Shown here in pieces: positions 57,315 through 64,000 of a stretch of 64,000 bases of DNA (position 1 is the first letter of the stretch; each line of letters opens with the position of its first letter). The DNA is from Sporobacter sp038405045 (GTDB taxonomy: Bacteria; Bacillota; Clostridia; Oscillospirales; Oscillospiraceae). A model generated the notes under the pieces. It ran no database searches. It saw only the letters and a program-made list of their open reading frames with translations, and had not been told where the DNA came from. The translations under genes were made by a program, and so were the position numbers. The stretch is taken from the NCBI GenBank assembly GCA_038405045.1, contig JBBZIV010000003.1:124001-188000 (forward strand). The letters run 5' to 3'.

Positions 57315-57989
57315 TCATCTGAAAAAACCGTTGTCTGCCAGTGAGACAAAGTCGTCATCGGCGACGATGATGTGGTCAGCCAGAACAACATCAACCGCGC
57401 GCAGCGCCTCTTCGACCCGCTTTGTCGTCGCCTTGTCCTCCTGCGAGGGCAAGGCGATGCCGCTCGTGTGATTATGGGCGATAATGACGCTCGTTGAATT
57501 GTATAGAAGGGCGTTTTCAACGATCTTCCGCACACTGACATGCGCCGAGTTGACGCTGCCCCGGAACAGAAGCTTGCAGTTTAATACCTTGCACTTGGCG
57601 TCCAAACAGATCATGTAGACGATTTCGTCTCGTTCGGCGTAGAATCGCGGCAGGAGATATTCTCCTGCCTTTTTCGTCGTGTCGAGAATATCGTCAAAGC
57701 TGGAGCGGGACATGAGATAGCGTCGGCTGACCTGCGGAATCAGCTTTAAAAAAAGCGCTGTATTTTTGCCGATACCCGGCACCTTGACAAGCTCGTCCAA
57801 GGGCGCATCAAAAACAGCCGATATCGACCCGAATTTATCGACTAAGGCATGGGCGATCGGGTTGACGTCACCACGCGGCAGCGCGTAAAACAAAAGCAGC
57901 TCCAGCACATTATGGTCATCAAAGTTCTCCATGCCATGCTGAAGAAAACGCCGTTTCATCCGCCCTCTGTGTCCGTCATGGATATTCAT
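57315..57989 (-). CDS. radC: RadC family JAB/MPN-domain protein
   Basis: 224 residues. N-terminal helix-hairpin-helix-like part (DELVKVPGIGKNTALFLKLIP) and a C-terminal JAMM metalloprotease-like domain with HxH...D motif AHNHTSGIALPSQED and the distal E in the early strand. Despite its name, no repair role is proven for RadC; it is often linked to mobile elements and natural transformation. The start overlaps pyrE by four bases (ATGA). Confidence 0.94.
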   Translation of the reverse strand: MNIHDGHRGRMKRRFLQHGMENFDDHNVLELLLFYALPRGDVNPIAHALVDKFGSISAVFDAPLDELVKVPGIGKNTALFLKLIPQVSRRYLMSRSSFDDILDTTKKAGEYLLPRFYAERDEIVYMICLDAKCKVLNCKLLFRGSVNSAHVSVRKIVENALLYNSTSVIIAHNHTSGIALPSQEDKATTKRVEEALRAVDVVLADHIIVADDDFVSLADNGFFR

Positions 57990-58639
57990 GCGTCCACCCG
58001 TTTTGCTCCATACTCCGCCAAATACTGTTTGATCGCCGCGCCGCGCGCATCGCCTTCCGGCAGCGTGCCAAGCATGTCCAGAACCGTTATAATGGGATAG
58101 ACGTTGATGTGAAGCGCTGTCCTCAGCTCGTCCAAGGCCGACAGGTTGCCCGTCCCCCGTTCCATCCTGTCGACTGACACGTAGAGCGCCGAAATGGTAA
58201 TATCCGCCGTTTTTGTGAGCAGTGCCACACTCTCGCGCACAGCCGTTCCCGCCGTGACGACGTCTTCAATAACAGCAATTTTATCCCCATCTTTCGGCTG
58301 ATAGCCAACGATAACGCCGCCCTCCCCGTGGTCTTTGGCTTCCTTTCTGTTAAAGCAGTATGGGACATCAAGCCCATGATTGCGGTACAGTGAAGACGCT
58401 GTTGCCGCCACGAGTGGAATGCCTTTATAGGCAGGCCCGAACAGGGCGTCAAACCGCTCGCCGCTTCGGACAATGCAGTCGGCGTAATAATCGCCGAGCT
58501 TTGATAATTGTGCGCCTGTTTTATAATTTCCTGTATTGATAAAATATGGTGTCCGACGGCCGCTTTTTGTTTTAAAATCTCCGAAAGTTAAAACGCCCGC
58601 TCCCATCATAAAATCAATAAATTCCTTTTCCCGGCTCAT
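57986..58639 (-). CDS. pyrE: Orotate phosphoribosyltransferase
   Basis: 217 residues; orotate + PRPP to OMP in pyrimidine synthesis. PRPP-binding VIEDVVTAGTAVRESVALL is the diagnostic motif; LFGPAYKGIPLVAATASSLY and the catalytic loop KDHGEGGVIVG are conserved. ATG 58639 has GGGGGA upstream; a longer frame into the leader is rejected. The other pyr genes are absent from the window. Confidence 0.96.
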   Translation of the reverse strand: MSREKEFIDFMMGAGVLTFGDFKTKSGRRTPYFINTGNYKTGAQLSKLGDYYADCIVRSGERFDALFGPAYKGIPLVAATASSLYRNHGLDVPYCFNRKEAKDHGEGGVIVGYQPKDGDKIAVIEDVVTAGTAVRESVALLTKTADITISALYVSVDRMERGTGNLSALDELRTALHINVYPIITVLDMLGTLPEGDARGAAIKQYLAEYGAKRVDA

Positions 58640-58746
58640 CTTATTCCCCCGTCGTTCTATATCCAATGAACATCCATGTGCCGCTCTGGTGACGGCACCA
58701 AATTGTAAATCTACTAAATTCACCCACTTTTATTCGTGTAAAAAAT

Positions 58747-58775
58747 ATTATATCATTCAATAGCGTCGCCTTCAA
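58747..58775 (-). promoter_or_regulatory. Sigma-A promoter of the pyrE operon
   Basis: Minus strand TTGAAG, 17-bp spacer, TATAAT. The transcript begins with a leader of about 100 nt that contains a small hairpin (GTGCCG...CGGCAC). Confidence 0.82.
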
Positions 58776-58806
58776 TATTTTTGGTAAAACAAATCACGCG
58801 GAAATG

Positions 58807-58835
58807 TTGAATTTTCTCCGCTTTAGATGTATAAT
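58807..58835 (+). promoter_or_regulatory. Sigma-A promoter of the dehydratase-activase operon
   Basis: TTGAAT, 17-bp spacer, TATAAT on the plus strand, divergent from the pyrE promoter. The leader to the start at 58930 is about 88 nt. Confidence 0.85.
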
Positions 58836-58929
58836 CATCTTTAACGCAATTTGCTATCGAACCTCAATTTAACGATTGCCATCGCCGCCCGGCCATGTGC
58901 AGGGCAGCGGTTTTGTCTAAGGTGGGTTT

Positions 58930-61881
58930 ATGGGTTATAAAATTGGAATCGATATCGGCAGCACAACGGTTAAAACGGTTGTTTTGGACGACCGGAACAC
59001 CCTTGTATTTAGGGCATATGAGCGGCATTTTTCAAAAGTGCGCGAGAAGGCGACCGAGCAGCTTCTGACGGCCGCGCCGATCCTTGCCGGTCAGTCCGTT
59101 GATGCCGTCATTACCGGATCTGCCGGGCTCGGCGTTGCGAAGGCTTCCGGCATCCGTTTTGCCCAAGAGGTCTATGCCACGGCAGCCGCCGTCCGAACGT
59201 ACATACCGAACACCGACGCTGTCATTGAGCTTGGCGGCGAGGACGCGAAAATCATCTTTTTCGGCGGCAGCCTTGAAGAGCGTATGAACGGCTCCTGCGC
59301 GGGCGGTACCGGCGCGTTTATCGACCAGATGGCGACACTTTTGAACGTCTCGGTTGCGGAGCTTGACGCACTGTCACTGCAGTATGAAAAAATTTATCCG
59401 ATCGCGTCGCGCTGCGGTGTCTTCGCCAAGTCGGACATACAGCCCATCCTCAATCAGGGCGGGCGGCGTGAAGATATTGCCGCCTCCATTTTTCAGGCCG
59501 TCGTTGACCAGACGGTTGCCGGGCTGACACAGGGGCGCGAGCTCACCGGAAAAATTGTTTTTCTCGGCGGGCCGCTGACGTTTCTGCATGGTCTTCGCCG
59601 CCGTTTTGTTGAGACGCTGGCCCTTGACGAAGAACACGCCGTCTTTCCGGAGAACGCCGACTGCTTTGCCGCCCTCGGCGCGGCGCTCTTAGCCGACATG
59701 ACGCGCGTGACCTCTTTCGAAGAGCTGCTCCGTCTTCTGGAGAGCTCGCAGCAGGCGACGACGCTGACGGACGTGATGGAGCCGCTATTTGTCACCCGGG
59801 AGGAATATGACGATTTCACCGCGCGCCATGCTCAAGCCGCACCGACAACCGTTAATGCTGATACATACACAGGCAGTGCCTATCTGGGTATCGACGCCGG
59901 CAGCACGACGACGAAGCTTGTGCTCATTGCGGAAAACGGCGGCATTTTATATAGCTACTACGGCTCGAACAAGGGTGACCCCGTTGCCATTGTCAAACAG
60001 CAGCTTGCGAACATTTACAGCCGTTTCGGCAGCCGCGTCACCATCCGCGCGAGCGCTGTGACCGGCTATGGCGAGGACCTCATCAAAAACGCCTTCGGCG
60101 TTGACCTTGGGCTCGTCGAGACGATGGCGCATTTCCGCGCGGCGCGCCATTTTAACCCCAACGTCGATTTCATCCTCGATATCGGCGGGCAGGACGTCAA
60201 ATGCTTTAAAATCCACGGCGGCGCCGTTGACAGCATCATGCTCAACGAGGCCTGCTCATCCGGCTGCGGCAGCTTTATCGAGACATTTGCTAGCGCCCTC
60301 GGGTACGCCATCGCCGATTTTGCCGCGCTCGGCCTATTCGACCCCGCGCCCGTCAATCTCGGCTCCCGTTGCACTGTATTCATGAACTCCAGCGTCAAGC
60401 AGGCGCAGAAGGAGGGCGCGTCTGTCGAGGCCATTTCGGCGGGGCTCTCCATCTCCATCGTCAAAAACGCTGTTTATAAAGTCATCCGCGCTGCCAGTGC
60501 GGACGATTTGGGGCAAAGCATCGTCGTTCAGGGCGGCACCTTTTTGAACGACGCCGTCCTGCGCGGCTTTGAGCGCGAAATTGGCCGCAATGTTACACGG
60601 CCGACAATCGCCGGTCTCATGGGCGCCTACGGCGCCGCCCTCACGGCAATGGATGCGCCAAACGCGCCCTCAACGCTGCTTGATGCGGCAGCACTAACCC
60701 ACTTCGTCCATACGTCAAAGCCGACAACGTGCCAGGGTTGTACAAACCATTGCAGCATGACGATCAATACGTTTGACGGCGGACGCCGCTTTATCTCCGG
60801 CAACCGCTGCTCAAAGCCCCTCGGCCTTCAAAAAGCATCCGAGCCGAATCTGATGAAATGGAAGTACGATTTCCTGCGCGCCTTAAACGGCAAAGGGGCC
60901 GGCACCGGCGCGCGCGGCACAATCGGCATCCCCTTCGGCCTGAATATGTATGAAAACCTGCCGTTTTGGTTTGCATTTTTAACACAGCTCAATTTTGAGG
61001 TCGTTCTGTCGCCGGAGTCGTCGCGCACGCTTTATATCAAGGGTCAGCGCACGATCCCATCGGACACGGTCTGTTATCCGGCCAAACTCATGCACGGGCA
61101 CATTGAAAACCTGCTGGATATGGGTGTTGAGACAATTTTTTACCCCTGCATGCCGTATAATTTTGATGAGGGGAAGAGCGACAACCATTATAACTGCCCT
61201 GTTGTGGCCTATTACCCCGAGCTCCTAGCCGCCAACATGCCGCGGCTGAAAAATGCTCGTTTTCTCTATCCGTACTTTGGCCTGCACAAGAAAAAGGGTT
61301 TTGTTGAAAAGGCCGCCGAATACTTTTTAGAAAACTTCGGCATCCGGAAAAACGAGACGAAACTGGCTGCCCGCGCAGCATATGTGGCGTATGACGATTA
61401 CCGCCGCGCCATCATCACCGAGGGCGAAAAAGCCATTGCCTATGCCCGGGCCTATAATAAGCCAATCATCGTTGTGGCCGGGCGGCCGTATCATGTCGAC
61501 CCGGAAATAAACCACGGTATTGATACGCTCATCACCTCGTTCGGACTTGTCCTCATAACGGAAGACGCCATCTCGCATATCCTGAAAAAAGAGAGCCGCC
61601 GCGTCCTCAACCAGTGGACATATCATGCGCGCATGTACAATGCCGCGCGTTACATAACACAGCAGCCCGACATGCAGATGATTCAGCTCGTCTCCTTCGG
61701 CTGCGGGACGGACGCCATCACGACCGACGAACTCCGCAGCATTCTGGAGTCAGGCGGCAAGCTCTACACGCAGATTAAAATTGACGATATTTCAAACCTC
61801 GGTGCCGTCCGAATCCGCATCCGCAGCCTCATCGCCGCAATGGCTTCGCGGGACAAAGACAATGCAAGCACCAAGGCTTAA
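58930..61881 (+). CDS. Giant 2-hydroxyacyl-CoA dehydratase activase (two ASKHA domains + DUF2229)
   Basis: 983 residues. Residues about 1-255 and 310-580 are two activase (BcrAD/BadFG, HgdC-like) ATPase domains, each with a GID(I/A)GSTT phosphate loop and a cluster cysteine pair (GSCAGGTGAFIDQM with ASRCGVF; EACSSGCGSFIETFA with SRCTVF), so each could help bind a [4Fe-4S] cluster. Residues about 640-975 are a DUF2229-type domain starting TTCQGCTNHCSMTI. Activases drive electrons into dehydratases with ATP. The start is an ATG at a GGTGGG site. A single TAA separates it, in the same frame, from the next gene. Confidence 0.88.
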   Translation: MGYKIGIDIGSTTVKTVVLDDRNTLVFRAYERHFSKVREKATEQLLTAAPILAGQSVDAVITGSAGLGVAKASGIRFAQEVYATAAAVRTYIPNTDAVIELGGEDAKIIFFGGSLEERMNGSCAGGTGAFIDQMATLLNVSVAELDALSLQYEKIYPIASRCGVFAKSDIQPILNQGGRREDIAASIFQAVVDQTVAGLTQGRELTGKIVFLGGPLTFLHGLRRRFVETLALDEEHAVFPENADCFAALGAALLADMTRVTSFEELLRLLESSQQATTLTDVMEPLFVTREEYDDFTARHAQAAPTTVNADTYTGSAYLGIDAGSTTTKLVLIAENGGILYSYYGSNKGDPVAIVKQQLANIYSRFGSRVTIRASAVTGYGEDLIKNAFGVDLGLVETMAHFRAARHFNPNVDFILDIGGQDVKCFKIHGGAVDSIMLNEACSSGCGSFIETFASALGYAIADFAALGLFDPAPVNLGSRCTVFMNSSVKQAQKEGASVEAISAGLSISIVKNAVYKVIRAASADDLGQSIVVQGGTFLNDAVLRGFEREIGRNVTRPTIAGLMGAYGAALTAMDAPNAPSTLLDAAALTHFVHTSKPTTCQGCTNHCSMTINTFDGGRRFISGNRCSKPLGLQKASEPNLMKWKYDFLRALNGKGAGTGARGTIGIPFGLNMYENLPFWFAFLTQLNFEVVLSPESSRTLYIKGQRTIPSDTVCYPAKLMHGHIENLLDMGVETIFYPCMPYNFDEGKSDNHYNCPVVAYYPELLAANMPRLKNARFLYPYFGLHKKKGFVEKAAEYFLENFGIRKNETKLAARAAYVAYDDYRRAIITEGEKAIAYARAYNKPIIVVAGRPYHVDPEINHGIDTLITSFGLVLITEDAISHILKKESRRVLNQWTYHARMYNAARYITQQPDMQMIQLVSFGCGTDAITTDELRSILESGGKLYTQIKIDDISNLGAVRIRIRSLIAAMASRDKDNASTKA

Positions 61882-61893
61882 ATGGAGAATATT

Positions 61894-63237
61894 ATGGCAA
61901 CACTGACATACGACAAAACAGGCCGTCTTCTTTTCACGAAGGAGATGAAAAAGGACTACACGCTCCTCATGCCGCAAATGCTACCCGTCACGTTCACGAT
62001 GATGAAAAAAGTTTTTGAGCTTGACGGCTATAAGATTGACATGCTGACGACGACGCACCGCGGCATTGTTGACACCGGGCTCAAATACGTCCATAACGAC
62101 ACGTGCTACCCGGCTCTGCTCGTCATCGGCCAGCTGATTGACGCCGTTAAGAGCGGGAAGTATGACACGCACAAGGTCGGCCTGCTCATCACGCAGACGG
62201 GCGGCGGTTGCCGCGCGTCTAACTACATTCATCTCCTGCGCAAAGCCCTTGAAAAGGCGGGGCTGTCTTACATACCGGTTGTTTCCGTCAATCTGTCGGG
62301 CCTTGAAAAAAACCCTGGCTTCTCCATCCCGCTCAAAACGCTCCGGCGGCTGGCCACCGTTATGATCTACGGCGACTTGCTCGTCTGGCTGCGGAATCAG
62401 TGCCTGCCGTATGAGGTGATACCGGGCGTGACCGATAAGCTCACGACACACTGGACCGATCGGCTCGTGACCCTGCTCGGCGAAGGGCGCGGTCTTGGAA
62501 AAAAGGACATGCGCCGCATCATGACGGAAATTGCCGCCGACTACGCCAAAATCGAGCGGCAGGGGCCGCCGAAGACACGCGTCGGAATCGTTGGGGAGAT
62601 TTACGTCAAGTTCGCCCCGCTCGGCAACAACGGCCTTGAAGAATTTTTGCTCTCCGAGGGCTGCGAGCCCGTTGTGCCGGGTCTAACCGATTTCATGATC
62701 TTTAAAATCAACAACCGCGCCGTCGACGTTGATCTCTATAAGGGCTCTCAGCTTAAAAAATTCATCGTCGGCATCTTCCAGCGGTATATTGAGGATCTTC
62801 AAGAGATTATGGTGGGCGCCGTCAAAACGCAGCCGGCGTTTCGCCCGATGGGCCGCTTTTCAGACCTGCAGCGTCTCATCAAAGGCTATCTCGACTACGG
62901 CAACAAAATGGGCGAGGGCTGGCTGTTAACCGCCGAAATGCTGGAACTTATACACACCGGGACGAACAACATTGTCTGCACCCAGCCATTCGGCTGTCTG
63001 CCCAACCACGTCGTCGGAAAGGGTATGATCCGGCGGCTGAAGGACGATTACCCCAACTCCAACATCGTCGCCATCGATTACGACCCCGGCGCGACGAAAA
63101 TCAATCAGGAAAATAGGATAAAGCTCATGATTTCAAATGCCGGGCGTATTGCCGACGCCGTCGGCACCCAAGAAGTGTCCGCTCCTGACGCGGCTATTTC
63201 GGAACAGCCCACACATATAACGGCAGGCGTTCATTAA
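61894..63237 (+). CDS. 2-hydroxyglutaryl-CoA dehydratase D-component-like protein
   Basis: 447 residues from the chosen ATG (61894; a 5'-most ATG at 61882 lies directly after the upstream stop). HGD-D-like features: TGLKYVHNDTCYPALLVIGQ and TQTGGGCRASNYI with conserved cysteines, GIVGEIYVKFAPLGNNGLEEFL, and CTQPFGCLPNHVVGKGMIRRLK. In other clostridia this region forms the C-terminal part of a single roughly 1400-residue protein with the upstream gene. GGAG inside the ATGGAGAATATT gap gives it its own ribosome-binding site. Confidence 0.85.
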   Translation: MATLTYDKTGRLLFTKEMKKDYTLLMPQMLPVTFTMMKKVFELDGYKIDMLTTTHRGIVDTGLKYVHNDTCYPALLVIGQLIDAVKSGKYDTHKVGLLITQTGGGCRASNYIHLLRKALEKAGLSYIPVVSVNLSGLEKNPGFSIPLKTLRRLATVMIYGDLLVWLRNQCLPYEVIPGVTDKLTTHWTDRLVTLLGEGRGLGKKDMRRIMTEIAADYAKIERQGPPKTRVGIVGEIYVKFAPLGNNGLEEFLLSEGCEPVVPGLTDFMIFKINNRAVDVDLYKGSQLKKFIVGIFQRYIEDLQEIMVGAVKTQPAFRPMGRFSDLQRLIKGYLDYGNKMGEGWLLTAEMLELIHTGTNNIVCTQPFGCLPNHVVGKGMIRRLKDDYPNSNIVAIDYDPGATKINQENRIKLMISNAGRIADAVGTQEVSAPDAAISEQPTHITAGVH

Positions 63238-63275
63238 AGCGCTTGTCGGCCACAGCATCACAGAAGAGGAATTTT

Positions 63276-64000
63276 ATGCGTAACAACATTTTCGTCAAAG
63301 GCGCCAGAGAGAATAACTTAAAAAACATTGACATCGAAATCCCGCGGGACAAGCTCGTCGTCATGACGGGCATCTCCGGCAGCGGCAAATCGTCTCTGGC
63401 GTTTGACACCATTTACGCCGAAGGCCAGCGCCGCTACGTCGAGTCGCTGTCCTCCTACGCGCGTCAGTTTCTCGGCCAAATGGAGAAGCCCGACGTCGAT
63501 TATATCGAAGGCCTTTCCCCCGCTATTTCTATTGACCAGAAGACAACGAGCAAAAATCCGCGTTCGACGGTGGGCACGGTGACGGAAATTTATGACTATC
63601 TGCGCCTTCTCTGGGCGCGCATCGGTATCCCGCACTGCCCGATTTGCGGAAAAGAAATCCGTCAGCAAACTGTGGATCAGATCATTGACCACGTGATGGC
63701 GCTGCCGTCGGCCACCCGAATCCAAATCCTTGCGCCCGTCGTCCGTGCGCGCAAGGGTGAATATCAGAAGGTTTTTGAAGACGCCCGGAAAAGCGGTTAC
63801 GTCCGCGCGCGCGTTGACGGCATCACTTATGACCTGTCCGAGGAAATCAAGCTCGACAAGAACAAAAAGCACACGATTGAGATCATTGTCGACCGCCTTG
63901 TCATCAAGGACGATATGGCCCGCCGCCTGACCGATTCCGTCGAAACGGCGGCAAGCCTCGCCGGCGGTATCGTGATCATCGACATTGTCGGCGAAGACCG
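63276..64000 (+). CDS. uvrA: UvrABC excinuclease subunit A (5' part)
   Basis: Partial: the frame is open to the right edge (242 residues visible). MRNNIFVKGARENNLKNIDIEIPRDKLVVMTGISGSGKSSLAFDTIYAEGQRRYVESLSSYARQFLGQMEKPDVD, with Walker A GISGSGKSS near residue 36 and the first zinc-finger cysteines in HCPICGKEI near 131, is unmistakable UvrA. AGAAGAGGA precedes the ATG. No terminator lies before it after the dehydratase gene, so read-through is possible. Confidence 0.97.
   Translation, partial: MRNNIFVKGARENNLKNIDIEIPRDKLVVMTGISGSGKSSLAFDTIYAEGQRRYVESLSSYARQFLGQMEKPDVDYIEGLSPAISIDQKTTSKNPRSTVGTVTEIYDYLRLLWARIGIPHCPICGKEIRQQTVDQIIDHVMALPSATRIQILAPVVRARKGEYQKVFEDARKSGYVRARVDGITYDLSEEIKLDKNKKHTIEIIVDRLVIKDDMARRLTDSVETAASLAGGIVIIDIVGED

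Overview
The window looks like chromosome from an anaerobic, endospore-forming Clostridia bacterium with moderate-to-high GC, probably in the Oscillospirales. Three things point there: a clostridial-type nif cluster (a nifI gene upstream of nifD, a nifN-B fusion, a two-gene homocitrate synthase and a Clostridium pasteurianum-like 2Fe-2S ferredoxin), spoVT behind a sigma-G-like promoter, and low-GC-type S10 operon gene order. The species is an inference from family resemblance, since no search was possible. I found no tRNA, rRNA, CRISPR array or transposase.

Layout. 1-9278 (+): 3' end of a nif operon, nifI2(partial)-nifD-nifK-nifE-nifNB-2Fe2S ferredoxin-nifV-omega-nifV-alpha, encoding MoFe protein, its cofactor assembly machinery, a probable electron or regulatory ferredoxin and homocitrate synthesis. 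9330-14368: a two-component system (-) divergent from a PMT/ArnT-type glycosyltransferase and a GtrA-like protein (+), a likely cell-envelope modification unit. 14369-18930: MFS exporter, WYL regulator, several very small genes, an unrecognised 190-residue protein, and a divergent pair of tiny genes with a strong promoter and repeated TGACGC boxes. 18931-25067: endonuclease IV, an orphan class I fumarase alpha subunit, hibernation factor, an autoregulated MerR/TipAS-type regulator, PhoR/PhoP-like two-component system, and spoVT.

25181-41537 (-): one long ribosomal superoperon, rpsJ to rplQ, containing secY, adk, map, a KOW-like gene, infA and rpoA. It starts at a near-consensus promoter with a leader of about 315 nt and ends in two tandem intrinsic terminators. 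Its S3 protein carries an unusual Gly/Gln/Arg repeat tail, and three spacers inside it are long for this operon.

41611-54411: a signal-peptide/zinc-ribbon membrane protein, a ychF-DUF1624-feoAB operon, degV with DtxR-box-like operators next to a short DtxR-family gene, a dus-ECF sigma-anti-sigma operon, proS, and a c-di-GMP-I (GEMM) riboswitch controlling a cyclic-nucleotide-domain/DUF2225 protein. 54424-64000: uvrB, an inositol-phosphatase-like gene, radC, pyrE, a very large 2-hydroxyacyl-CoA dehydratase activase split from its partner by one in-frame stop codon, and the 5' part of uvrA.
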